DNA of 64,000 bases, from NCBI GenBank assembly GCA_038852315.1, contig JAWCKF010000007.1:1-64000 (forward strand), read 5' to 3'. The notes under the pieces were generated by a model, which was not told the DNA's origin, searched no databases, and saw only the letters and a list, made by a program, of their open reading frames with translations. A program made the translations under genes and the position numbers. Source of the DNA: COMBO-56-21 sp038852315. GTDB lineage: Archaea > Thermoplasmatota > Thermoplasmata > UBA10834. Below, piece after piece: positions 25,473 to 33,821 of the stretch; the stretch's first letter is position 1, and the number at the start of each line of letters is the position of its first letter.

Positions 25473-25843
25473 CTTTTCGCACAACGAGTAATCTAGTTTC
25501 GCGAGAAATCAATCGCTCACGCCTATGCATCTCTGCGCAATCTTCTTTGCGCATAACGTGATACGGGTGCGAGAGATAAGAGGCACAGACCGTGGGAGGC
25601 GGAGGGCGCGAGACGACTGAAACAGGCCTCTGAATGACTCGTAGCCTCCTCAAGGTATGATGCACAAGAATCGAGCACCAGGCAGGCACTGATTGCGGGT
25701 AAGAAACCTGCCGAGATCTGCAACTGCGCGTTGGAGTTGCATTCGCAAGTTCCCAATCTGTCCCGAGAGAATCCTTTGACGCTTGTTCCAAAATCGCTAT
25801 TTAGCGCAACCAAGCATCCCCACCGCACGGGGGAAGACAGACT
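25473..25843. other. Intergenic region with no gene seen
   Basis: No coding frame with family resemblance is visible. It contains a T4 tract after tRNA-Trp, a short inverted repeat GCGCAA-TCTTC-TTGCGC type near 25535-25552, and an AT-rich GCTATTTAGC about 50 nt before the peptidase gene that may be its TATA box. Confidence 0.4.
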
Positions 25844-27271
25844 ATGAGGAAGATCTTGCACCTGATAGCCGTTGTCGGATTGGTTGTGGCCGCCATGTTC
25901 TCTGCCGTCAGCATGGATGTTTCTGCTTACATGAAGAAGGGTGCAGAGCCTGCCGTGCCAAAGACCGATGAAAAACAAACGTACTTGCCAGAGACACCAC
26001 AAGTCGACGCCAAATGGACCGTGATGGTGTATCTCGACGGGGACAACAATTTGGAATCCGCCGCCTTGGATGACCTAGCCGAGATGGAGGCTGTCGGGTC
26101 AAGGAACGGCGTCAACGTCGTGGTGCTCATGGACACGCAGTCCCTGATCGAAGGCACACACTGGTATTTCCTAGGGGAGGGCAACACGCATGTGAAACTG
26201 ACTGACTCGTCCGTCACAACACATTACTGCGACTGCGAACTCGTGACAGGCCAGCCCTGTCCCGGTGAGCTGAACATGGGCGATGGCGCTACGCTGACCT
26301 ATTTCGTCAAAGAGGCGATGGAGTTCGCGCCCGCAGATAACTACATGCTGGTACTTTGGGACCACGGCGGAGGGTGGTACGGTGTATGTTGGGATGACAG
26401 CTCCGAGTTGTTCCCGGATTCTGGTAGGGCGGACCGGCTGACGATCCACGAAGCCGCAGAGGCGCTCTATGCGGCTGGGCTAGGCGCTGACAAGAGATTG
26501 GCAATCCTCGGGTTTGATGCATGCATGATGTCCATGGTTGAAATCGGATACGAATTCAGAGGACTTGCTGATTACATGCTAGCATCTGTGACGAGCATCC
26601 CATTCGCCGGTTGGGACTACACCCCGATACTGCGAGAGCTCACGGCTAGTCCTCAGATGGACCCTGTCACTCTCGGGCAGATAGTCGTGGACAGCTATGT
26701 TGCATACTATGACAAGTGCACCGGAGCCGGCTTCAAGGGCATGACCTGGGCGGGCCTGTCCCTCGTAGACCTCTCTAAAGTAACCGACCTTGTGCTTGGT
26801 CCAGCCGGAGAAGGTGGTATGAACGCTGTGGCTACCGAGCTGATGACTATCGTACAGGACTCGAAGTACCGCGGGTATGTCGCTCAGGCGATACAGTCTC
26901 TCACGCCTGTTATACTCACCTACGGACAACAGTTCGCATTCGTTGATATCGGCAACCTCCTAGAGCAGCTTGGCGAGAAGATTCCGGGCATCCAGGTAAC
27001 CACGGGCAGGGCACTGGACCTGTTGGCGCCGGCGATCCTGTACGTGAGGTACGTTGAGAATGACAACTGGGGCACTATGGTGGACACGTGCGGGCTGTCC
27101 GTGTACTTCCCGATCGGCTGGAACTACGTCTACGAGGACTACGGCTTCGAGACCTACGAGGAATCGGAGGCGGCTGGAGCCCTCCCGTACTACGGGCTGG
27201 ACTTCGCCTCGGACACACTCTGGGACGAGATGATCCTTGAGTTCTCGCAAGCGTACGATGCTGGCACATGA
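25844..27271 (+). CDS. Secreted clostripain-family (C11) cysteine peptidase
   Basis: 475 residues. An N-terminal signal peptide (KILHLIAVVGLVVAAMFSAVSMDVSA) precedes the caspase-like fold: WTVMVYLDGDNNLESAALDDL, NYMLVLWDHGGGWYG (catalytic His) and ILGFDACMMSMVEIGYE (catalytic Cys). C11 peptidases cleave after basic residues and often self-process. Secretion suggests a role in protein scavenging, in line with sediment-dwelling archaea (inference). ATG 25844 follows GGGGGAAG. It converges with the CBS gene; a hairpin-rich 280-nt gap separates them. Confidence 0.88.
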   Translation: MRKILHLIAVVGLVVAAMFSAVSMDVSAYMKKGAEPAVPKTDEKQTYLPETPQVDAKWTVMVYLDGDNNLESAALDDLAEMEAVGSRNGVNVVVLMDTQSLIEGTHWYFLGEGNTHVKLTDSSVTTHYCDCELVTGQPCPGELNMGDGATLTYFVKEAMEFAPADNYMLVLWDHGGGWYGVCWDDSSELFPDSGRADRLTIHEAAEALYAAGLGADKRLAILGFDACMMSMVEIGYEFRGLADYMLASVTSIPFAGWDYTPILRELTASPQMDPVTLGQIVVDSYVAYYDKCTGAGFKGMTWAGLSLVDLSKVTDLVLGPAGEGGMNAVATELMTIVQDSKYRGYVAQAIQSLTPVILTYGQQFAFVDIGNLLEQLGEKIPGIQVTTGRALDLLAPAILYVRYVENDNWGTMVDTCGLSVYFPIGWNYVYEDYGFETYEESEAAGALPYYGLDFASDTLWDEMILEFSQAYDAGT

Positions 27272-27310
27272 GCGAGATGCGAAGGAGACCCTGAAAATGC
27301 GAATGAATCA

Positions 27311-27362
27311 CGGGAGGGTACGTGACAGGCATCACAGTGCCTCCTCCCCACGTATCCTCCCG
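27311..27362 (+). terminator. Long stem-loop downstream of the peptidase gene
   Basis: CGGGAGGGTACGTG (27311-27324) pairs with CACGTATCCTCCCG (27349-27362), 14 positions with one G-T pair. The loop holds a second hairpin AGGCA/TGCCT. No T-tract follows, so it may stabilise or end the mRNA rather than act as an intrinsic terminator. Confidence 0.45.
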
Positions 27363-27508
27363 CTTCCTAAATCGGCACGTCTTTCCGCTCACCCGTGGAC
27401 TCCCCGGTTCAGTAGCCGAGCGTGCGATTTGAGCAGAACATCTAAAAGAACATCTAGATCATCACTACAAAATCTGCAGTATGTGGAGGGGCCGTGGAGT
27501 CCGAGGAC

Positions 27509-27552
27509 GCACAATCAAAGTCTTGATGGGCAGAAGACTGCTATGATTGTGC
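27509..27552. repeat. Two-part hairpin at the 3' end of the CBS gene
   Basis: GCACAATCA (27509-27517) pairs with TGATTGTGC (27544-27552), and inside it AGTCTT pairs with AAGACT. It lies 3 nt beyond the CBS stop, between convergent genes, so it could end transcription from either side. Confidence 0.45.
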
Positions 27553-27555
27553 CGT

Positions 27556-28023
27556 TCAGACGCTCTTTGCCATCAGCAGTATGTCCAAGCCATTCAGCTC
27601 GGCAACAAGCCTTCCGCTGTTGTCCACCACCGGCAGGTCGTTCAAGTGGTTCTCGACCATGAGCTTCGTAACGTTCAGGATGAGCTCGTCCTCAAGGACC
27701 TTGACAGGTTTGGCCATGGCCTCGCTGACCTTGTCATCTGAGATCTCCGCCAGCATCCTTATGAATGACGTCATCCCGGTCCCCCTTACGCCCAGCCTGT
27801 AGCCCGCGTGCCTCAGCAGCGTCTCCAGCGTCAAAGTCCCCAGAAGCTTGTTGTCCTTGTCGACCACGTACACCTTCCTTGTCTCGCGGTTTTTCAGCAA
27901 GGCATCGGTCGCCGCGCTCAGGCTCGCATCCGGGCCGACCGTCGCAGGCTTCTTGCGCCTTCCAGCGAGAGCCAGGACATCGCTCACCCTCATATCCTTG
28001 ATTGGCTTGTCCTCATCCACCAT
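27556..28023 (-). CDS. CBS-domain pair protein
   Basis: 155 residues with two CBS motifs (SDVLALAGRRKKPATVGPDA...TRKVYVVDKDNKLLGTLTLE-type region, and VSEAMAKPVKVL...NDLPVVDNSGRLVAELNGLD). CBS pairs bind adenosyl nucleotides such as AMP, ATP or SAM and act as energy or ligand sensors. No enzymatic domain is attached. ATG 28023 follows GAGGTGAGGGAG; GTG 28032 is an alternative. It lies 36 nt downstream of the MscS gene on the same strand and may be co-transcribed, so regulation of that channel is possible but unproven. Confidence 0.8.
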   Translation of the reverse strand: MVDEDKPIKDMRVSDVLALAGRRKKPATVGPDASLSAATDALLKNRETRKVYVVDKDNKLLGTLTLETLLRHAGYRLGVRGTGMTSFIRMLAEISDDKVSEAMAKPVKVLEDELILNVTKLMVENHLNDLPVVDNSGRLVAELNGLDILLMAKSV

Positions 28024-28059
28024 CTCCCTCACCTCGATACCGACACGGCCACATAACGC

Positions 28060-29604
28060 TCACTTCTGCTTCATCCACACGACCCTCTGCGGGAACGGTA
28101 TCTCGATACCCGCCTCGTTGAGTTTCCGGTATATCTCCTCGAGCAACCTGTCCCTCGCCTTCATCCTGTCGTCCCTGTCCTTTATCCACACAAAGACCTT
28201 GAACATCAGCGCCGAGTCGCCCATCTCGTCGAAGAGTATCATCGGCTGTCTGTCTTTGTCAGTCAGAAGCGAGTACGGGGTCTCCCTGATGGCCTTCATA
28301 ATCGCTTCCCTTGCTTTCGAAGGGTCGGTCCCGTAGGCGACGCCAACGTTTATGTTGATCCTTGCGGGGTCGGAGACGTTGCTCATCCTCGCTATCTTCT
28401 CATTGACCAGTCTGTTGTTGGGTATCGACACTATAGAGGCGTCCGAGTAGCGATAGAGTCGCGTTGTGCGGAGACCGATCCGGCGGACCTCACACCAGTC
28501 TCCGTCGGATAGAATGATCATGTCTCCTTCGGCAAACGGACGATCCAGGAGTAAGAACACCCCGCTGAAGAAGTTGGAGATGGTTTCCTGAGCGGCGAAT
28601 GCGAGGACCATCGAGACGACGACGCCGCCGGCGACGAACATAGTCAGATCAACATTCAGCACTCCGAGCACATAGCCGACGGCGGCGAGACCTATCACGA
28701 CGATGCCGACCTTCTCGACCACGGGTATCAGCACGTCGTCGACCTTGCTCGCAGTCTTCTTGGCTATCATCTTGCCATAGTAGATCAAGATCTCCTTGAA
28801 TAGCTTGTAAACCAGATAGAAAACCACAAAGACGAGGATAATCCTGTACGTGGCGAACACCATGTCCCTGATTTCCTCAGGTATGTGCTTATGGAGTGCG
28901 TCGAGGGACTGTACCACTCCGAAAGCAAAGACTAGGAGCAGCATCGGCGTCCTGATGATACCGATGATTATGTCGTCAATCATCGTCGCAGTCTTCTTGA
29001 CGAAGGCGTGCTTGAGAAGGTCCATCGCATAAGCTACAAAGAAGGCAATCGCGAGCCACAGCACCGCATCGAGTAGAAACACCCCCCACTCGTTGTCGAG
29101 AGGACTCGGCAACGGGTTTTGGAACACACCGAGGACCTTGTCGGCGGCTCCCCACGCTCCCTTCACCGACGTGATTGCGAACACAGTGGTGACCTGTATG
29201 AGTACGCCATCCTGGCGGATTTCGAACTGGAGCGTCAGATTTGATGTCATCGCCCCTCCCGTGAGCGGGGAGTGTACGGTCGCAGTCACAGGTGCGAGAC
29301 CCTGAGGAATCAGCGTAATCTCCGTGCAATCGAGCTCGAAACTCCACCCCTTGCCAGAAAGCTGACCTTTGACAAACACTGATAGCGTGTGGGACGACTC
29401 CACGCTTCTCAGAGTCCAGTTGTACGTAACCGAATCTCCGGGATGCACCTCCTTCGAGTAATCATCGATGCCAAGGATTTGAACGAATTCGAACTCCTGA
29501 GAAGAACCCAATTGGGCGATGCAGACCATGACTAGGACGAGCATCGCCGATGCAAAGCCGAGAATACCTGTTGAAGGACCCCATTCTCTGCGCGACGACG
29601 ACAT
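28060..29604 (-). CDS. MscS-family mechanosensitive channel with extracytoplasmic N-domain
   Basis: 514 residues. A signal-like helix (GFASAMLVLVMVCIAQLGSS) leads into an Ig-like/DUF11-type beta domain (~30-150; GDSVTYNWTLRS, SHTLSVFVKG). Membrane helices follow, ending in the pore helix VAGGVVVSMVLAFAAQETISNFFSGVF and the MscS beta domain (LLLDRPFAEGDMIILSDGDWCEVRRIGLRTT, SIVSIPNNRLVN). MscS channels release solutes on hypo-osmotic shock. The N-terminal beta domain is not in E. coli MscS and may couple the channel to the envelope. Confidence 0.88.
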   Translation of the reverse strand: MSSSRREWGPSTGILGFASAMLVLVMVCIAQLGSSQEFEFVQILGIDDYSKEVHPGDSVTYNWTLRSVESSHTLSVFVKGQLSGKGWSFELDCTEITLIPQGLAPVTATVHSPLTGGAMTSNLTLQFEIRQDGVLIQVTTVFAITSVKGAWGAADKVLGVFQNPLPSPLDNEWGVFLLDAVLWLAIAFFVAYAMDLLKHAFVKKTATMIDDIIIGIIRTPMLLLVFAFGVVQSLDALHKHIPEEIRDMVFATYRIILVFVVFYLVYKLFKEILIYYGKMIAKKTASKVDDVLIPVVEKVGIVVIGLAAVGYVLGVLNVDLTMFVAGGVVVSMVLAFAAQETISNFFSGVFLLLDRPFAEGDMIILSDGDWCEVRRIGLRTTRLYRYSDASIVSIPNNRLVNEKIARMSNVSDPARININVGVAYGTDPSKAREAIMKAIRETPYSLLTDKDRQPMILFDEMGDSALMFKVFVWIKDRDDRMKARDRLLEEIYRKLNEAGIEIPFPQRVVWMKQK

Positions 29605-29846
29605 GCAAGATCCTCTGAACCTGCTCCGGATTGCACATATTCGTCTTAAACACTTTGCGTCGCGATGGAGAATAGCATAGACATCCTTGCCACATCATTG
29701 TTGGAGGTTCATCTGAGCCGCCAATCTGAACGGCAATCGGCCGAGCTCCCCTTTGCCGAAGGAGAGGTCATCAACATTCGTTCAACGAGGCCTTTCGAAG
29801 AGACCGAAGCCAAGAAGACGATGGCAAGAATGCACCGGTTTGCCAC

Positions 29847-30731
29847 TCACACGGTCGAAGCCAGCACTATTCCGAGGATGACCGCGCTAACCAAGCCCCA
29901 TTCCAGCCGCGTCATCCTCTCGCGGAGAAAGACGTAGGCCAGAAGCACGACGACGAGCGGGCTCGTTGCGACCAGCGGGAACACTATGGATGCTGGCCCC
30001 AAGGAGGCCGCATTGACTTCGAGGAAGAATGCGATGTTCCCAACCTCGCTGGACATTATCGCTATCATCAGGGGCACAGACCACCCAGGAATCGATTCCC
30101 TGATGCCCAGCCTCTTGAACCTGAAGTACACGACCGTAGTAGGCACTATCACCAAGGAATATATCCCGAGGAACAGCAGGGGCGGGATCCTGTTCAGCGT
30201 CAGCTTGGTGAAGATTGCCCACAAACCCCACAGAGTCACTGTGACTATGCACAGGGCGAAGTATCCGCCCGAAAACCCCGACTTGGTCCCTGTGTTCCCG
30301 TGAACGAAAGTGAGAGCGATCATCGAGAGCGTGACCGTCAGCACGCCTGCGAGCTGGAGATTGGTCGGAGTCTCACCCAAGAACATGATCGCGACGACTA
30401 TCACCATGATCGGGTACGCGGCCGTGACGCTTCCGACAATGGATATCGGCCCTCTCTCTGCGGCCTCGACATAAACATAGTACCCCGCCTGTCCAAAGGT
30501 CGCTGCAGCAAGGCCGAGCAGCATGGCCCATGGCTCAACCTCCGTTATCTCTCCGGACACGAGATACGGAGACAAGCATACGACATAGATCGGGACGGCT
30601 ATGAACAGCGAGAGCGTGATCATCTGCGGGGCGGTCAGGTCTCTGAGGGCCAGCTTCTGGGCGACCTGAGAAGTGCCGTACAGGACTATCGCCGCCAGTG
30701 CCATGGGCACCCAAAGCTCTGCCACTCGCAC
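29847..30731 (-). CDS. EamA/DMT superfamily transporter
   Basis: 294 residues, ten membrane helices in two EamA repeats (~1-140 and ~150-294). Landmarks: AERGPISIVGSVTAAYPIMVIVV, FLGETPTNLQLAGVLTVTLSM in the first half, and SLGPASIVFPLVATSPLVVV, FLRERMTRLEWGLVSAVILG in the second. Members export amino acids, nucleotides or metabolites; the substrate cannot be read from sequence. Start at GTG 30731 or ATG 30704. No operon partner. Confidence 0.85.
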   Translation of the reverse strand: MRVAELWVPMALAAIVLYGTSQVAQKLALRDLTAPQMITLSLFIAVPIYVVCLSPYLVSGEITEVEPWAMLLGLAAATFGQAGYYVYVEAAERGPISIVGSVTAAYPIMVIVVAIMFLGETPTNLQLAGVLTVTLSMIALTFVHGNTGTKSGFSGGYFALCIVTVTLWGLWAIFTKLTLNRIPPLLFLGIYSLVIVPTTVVYFRFKRLGIRESIPGWSVPLMIAIMSSEVGNIAFFLEVNAASLGPASIVFPLVATSPLVVVLLAYVFLRERMTRLEWGLVSAVILGIVLASTV

Positions 30732-30807
30732 CCGCTCCCGAGCAGATCCGCACAGGCGTATGGCTAGGCACTATTTGTCGTTGATTGTGCCTAGGAGGCC
30801 AATGGCT

Positions 30808-31503
30808 TCAGGCCGGATTCGTTTGAATCTGAGTCGATTCCAGGGTCAGCACATAGATGATACCTTTTGCCGGCCGCCCCACCCAGAACGACGCCACGTT
30901 GTCGAAGAACTCCGCTGCACGAGTGAAACCGATCCGCTCATAGAACCTCCAGTTGCTCGACTGATCATCTGTGTAGACTGTGACCGCAGACGCGCCCCCG
31001 GCCTTGGCAACATCGATGAACCTTTCGACAAGAAGTCTCCCATATCCCTTCCCTCTGTGAGCCGCATCGACGATCAGCATCGTTATCTCCGCATCCGAGT
31101 GAGGGCGGTTCAGATACAACTTCAGCTCTGTCATCGCCATGTGCCACATCATCCTGAGGAACCACAGCGGCCGCTCGCGTCTGGAGGCGATGAACGCAGA
31201 TACAGCGGAAAACCGCGAGCGCTTTGGCATCAGCCTCATACCGGCCTTCCAGTGCTTATCAATCCTTCCGTACAGGAACCCGACGACGCGTCCGGATTCC
31301 TCCAGAACCTCCGCCCATGTGGAAGCGGCCAGCGTTGACATCATGTAGCCCTCCATGCCCGCAACCTGGTCGTTCCAGGACATCGAGGAGGTCCTTGAGG
31401 GCCATGCCTGGGCTGCGAGCTCTGCACATGCTCGGAGGTCGGAGGCAGCGCATCTCCTGATTGTGACGTCCTCGGACGCGCCCGTCTTGGAGGCGCTATT
31501 CAT
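30808..31503 (-). CDS. GNAT family N-acetyltransferase
   Basis: 231 residues. The GNAT fold is shown by VTIRRCAASDLRACAELAAQAW at the N-terminus, VVGFLYGRID, and the acetyl-CoA pyrophosphate-binding segment ITMLIVDAAHRGKGYGRLLVERFIDVAKAGG, followed by VTVYTDDQSSNWRFYERIGF. It transfers an acetyl group from acetyl-CoA to an amine; the acceptor is unknown. An insert of ~50 residues (KRSRFSAVSAFIASRRERPLW) precedes the CoA motif. Monocistronic. Confidence 0.85.
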   Translation of the reverse strand: MNSASKTGASEDVTIRRCAASDLRACAELAAQAWPSRTSSMSWNDQVAGMEGYMMSTLAASTWAEVLEESGRVVGFLYGRIDKHWKAGMRLMPKRSRFSAVSAFIASRRERPLWFLRMMWHMAMTELKLYLNRPHSDAEITMLIVDAAHRGKGYGRLLVERFIDVAKAGGASAVTVYTDDQSSNWRFYERIGFTRAAEFFDNVASFWVGRPAKGIIYVLTLESTQIQTNPA

Positions 31504-31588
31504 CAGGCAGATATTCCACCCACTTTCGAATTAGGCTGTCGGTCGTGCGGAGCCGGGGCAGAAGGTTTCAAGTCAGTGCAAACCAACT

Positions 31589-31969
31589 ATGTCGAGAAAA
31601 GAGGGGTGGCCAGGATTGAGATGCCGCAAGTGCGGGAAGCGGATAGGGCTCAACCAGAGGGACAACACGTGCCCTAGGTGCGGAACATGGCTGCTCTCGC
31701 ATCCTCCTAGCGAGCACATGCTAGAACATATGAGGCATGAGGAGCAGGGCAGGGATGACTTTCTGAACGACTTCCCGTGGATAGGTGGCACTCCGGGAAG
31801 GCGTGCCATGATTTTCACATCCGTCTGGGTAGCAGCTCTCGTCGCATTCGCACTGGCTATCGTGCTGTCCTTCGTGACCCGGCACTTCATCTCCGCGGCT
31901 GTGCTCATCTTCTTGACGACTGTGGTGGCCACTCTGCCAAGGCTTTTCCTCGAAGGCTCTAGGATTTGA
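31589..31969 (+). CDS. Zinc-ribbon membrane protein
   Basis: 126 residues. The N-terminal zinc ribbon is CRKCGKRIGLNQRDNTCPRC (residues ~12-31, two CxxC pairs). A His-rich linker (HPPSEHMLEHMRHEE) and two C-terminal membrane helices (FTSVWVAALVAFALAIVLSF and FISAAVLIFLTTVVATLPRL) follow. The architecture is common among archaeal proteins of unknown function. It stands alone on the plus strand. Confidence 0.75.
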   Translation: MSRKEGWPGLRCRKCGKRIGLNQRDNTCPRCGTWLLSHPPSEHMLEHMRHEEQGRDDFLNDFPWIGGTPGRRAMIFTSVWVAALVAFALAIVLSFVTRHFISAAVLIFLTTVVATLPRLFLEGSRI

Positions 31970-32094
31970 TGGGCCGGCCCTCGGTCAAATGATGCCCTTG
32001 GTGCGCCTGGTTGCGATTACCCTCGTCATGCGAGTCCAAAGGCAGCACCATGTCAATGTAGGAACTTCGGATATAGGATGACGGACCTGCGATT

Positions 32095-32508
32095 TCACGG
32101 ATTCTTTGCCGAATCCTGCGCCTTGAAGTGCAATGCAACAGAGTTGATGCAGTAGCGGAGGACCGTCGGCTCAGGACCGTCGCCGAAGACGTGTCCGAGA
32201 TGGCCCCCACAACTGGCACACAGTACCTCAGTACGAGTCATGAACAGGCTCCTGTCGACCTTTTCCGTGACGCTGTCGTCGGAGATGGTGGCGTAGAAAC
32301 TTGGCCAGCCGGACCCTGAGTCGAACTTCGCCTCTGAGTCGAACAGCTCGTTGCCGCAGGCCGCGCACACATATACGCCCTTCCTCTTGTTGTTCAGCAG
32401 CTTGCCCGTGAAGGGCCTTTCAGTGCCCTTGGCCCGCAGCACAGCATACTCCTCCGGACTGAGCTGCGCCCTCCACTCCTCATCGCTCTTCTCGACCCTG
32501 CGCCTCAT
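32095..32508 (-). CDS. msrB: Peptide methionine-(R)-S-oxide reductase
   Basis: 137 residues, full length. SelR-domain motifs: SPEEYAVLRAKGTERPFTG, the zinc ligands CAACGNELF and CASCGGHLGHVF, GSGWPSFYA, and the catalytic Cys in LRYCINSVALHF. It repairs the R epimer of oxidised methionine in proteins. It starts 8 nt after msrA on the same strand, so both stereoisomers are handled by one operon. The pair implies exposure to oxidants. Confidence 0.95.
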   Translation of the reverse strand: MRRRVEKSDEEWRAQLSPEEYAVLRAKGTERPFTGKLLNNKRKGVYVCAACGNELFDSEAKFDSGSGWPSFYATISDDSVTEKVDRSLFMTRTEVLCASCGGHLGHVFGDGPEPTVLRYCINSVALHFKAQDSAKNP

Positions 32509-32517
32509 CTGACTACC

Positions 32518-32997
32518 TCACCGGAACCCGCACGATGACAGCCTGTGCTTCTCGTAGTATCTCTGATGATACTCCTCTGCCCTGTAGAACTCATCCGCAG
32601 GGAGTATCTCAGTCACGATCTTCCTTGAGCCCAACCTTCCGCTCTCCTCGAGCCTCCTCTTGGATTCGAGAGCGATCCTGCGCTGCTTCTCGTCATGGTA
32701 GAATATGGCCGACCTGTACTGTGTCCCCAAGTCCGGACCCTGTCTGTTCTTCGTCGTCGGATCGTGGATGCCCCAGAAGACTTCCAGGAGCTGTTCGTAG
32801 GACACCTCTTCCGGATCGAACTCCAGTTGCACGGCCTCTGCGTGCCCAGTCTTGTCAGTGCACACATCCTCATACGTCGGATTCCTGGTGTGCCCTCCCG
32901 TGTATCCGACCACGGTGGATTTCACTCCCTTGACCTTCCTGAAATCTGCTTCGACATGCCAGAAGCAGCCAGCTGCGAACGTCGCTTTCTCTGTCAT
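32518..32997 (-). CDS. msrA: Peptide methionine-(S)-S-oxide reductase
   Basis: 159 residues, full length. The catalytic Cys is in the family motif ATFAAGCFWHVEADFR near the N-terminus; GYTGGHTRNPTYEDVC, YRSAIFYHDEKQ and AEEYHQRYYEKH are further MsrA landmarks. It reduces the S epimer of methionine sulfoxide using thioredoxin-like donors. A C-terminal Cys (SSCGFR) may act as the resolving residue. It is the first gene of the msrA-msrB operon, divergent from hypB. Confidence 0.95.
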   Translation of the reverse strand: MTEKATFAAGCFWHVEADFRKVKGVKSTVVGYTGGHTRNPTYEDVCTDKTGHAEAVQLEFDPEEVSYEQLLEVFWGIHDPTTKNRQGPDLGTQYRSAIFYHDEKQRRIALESKRRLEESGRLGSRKIVTEILPADEFYRAEEYHQRYYEKHRLSSCGFR

Positions 32998-33098
32998 CGA
33001 CTATCGTCTGTTTGACAGGTCGACAAGGCGGGATTTCAGTTTAGCCGAACTGGTACGCCAGCCCTCGATCTCGACAACGGATGTCTGGCCGGGACGGG

Positions 33099-33110
33099 GA
33101 AAAGATTAAT
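33099..33110 (+). promoter_or_regulatory. hypB: TATA box for the hyp gene cluster
   Basis: GAAAAGATTAAT is centred ~31 nt before the hypB ATG and no Shine-Dalgarno precedes that ATG, so the transcript is probably leaderless. Confidence 0.5.
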
Positions 33111-33136
33111 CGTAAGGCCATGTTACCCAGAACCTG

Positions 33137-33787
33137 ATGCACAAGGTCGTCACTGTCGACATGGAGAAGGACATACTCGCGGAGAACAGGAGAATCGCGA
33201 ACGACAACAGGGCGAGACTTGACAGGAGCCGGGTTGTTGCGTTCGACTTCCTGGGTGCGATCGGTTCCGGGAAGACGCTCATAATAGAGAAGCTGATTGA
33301 CATGCTGAAGGCCAGGGGGAAGAGGGTGGGGGCGATAGCCGGGGATGTTTCCGGAGACGACGACTATCAGAGGTTCGTCTCCCACGGGATACCGGCAGCA
33401 AACATCAACACGGGCAAGGAGTGCCACCTGGATGCTCATCTGGTGGAGCACGCACTGGATGACCTTCCCTTGGAAGAGCTCGACTACCTGTTCATCGAGA
33501 ACGTCGGGAACCTCGTGTGTCCGGTGGACTTTCCTGTAGGCTCGCACAAGCGAGTCGTCGTCATAAGCGTAACCGAAGGGGACGACATGGTGAGGAAGCA
33601 CCCGTCGATATTCGCGTTCTCCGACGTCATAGTCATCAACAAGGTCGACCTGGCGGACGCGATGGAGGTCGACCCTAGGATACTCGAACGCGATGCGCGC
33701 AGAATCAACCCAGGCGCGAGGATAGTCATGACGGATGCTAGGCACGGCACGGGGTTGGACGAGCTCGCGAGCGCGCTCGGGCTGTGA
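33137..33787 (+). CDS. hypB: Hydrogenase nickel-insertion GTPase HypB
   Basis: 216 residues. The P-loop is FLGAIGSGKT; GDVSGDDDYQRF, the nickel/zinc-site region TGKECHLDAHLVEHAL, ENVGNLVCPVDFPVG and NKVDLADAM are HypB hallmarks. It hydrolyses GTP to drive Ni transfer with HypA into the hydrogenase large subunit (MvhA, 20 kb downstream). There is no N-terminal His-rich nickel store, as usual in archaea. It opens the hypBFCAD run. Confidence 0.96.
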   Translation: MHKVVTVDMEKDILAENRRIANDNRARLDRSRVVAFDFLGAIGSGKTLIIEKLIDMLKARGKRVGAIAGDVSGDDDYQRFVSHGIPAANINTGKECHLDAHLVEHALDDLPLEELDYLFIENVGNLVCPVDFPVGSHKRVVVISVTEGDDMVRKHPSIFAFSDVIVINKVDLADAMEVDPRILERDARRINPGARIVMTDARHGTGLDELASALGL

Positions 33788-33821
33788 AGTGGGCGACAGG
33801 AGAAAGCGAAAGGAGCTTCAG

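Noticed and set aside
25339..25791. 150-codon minus-strand frame downstream of tRNA-Trp
   Set aside because: It starts in spacer DNA and runs through the tRNA-Trp intron; no domain or codon pattern supports it.
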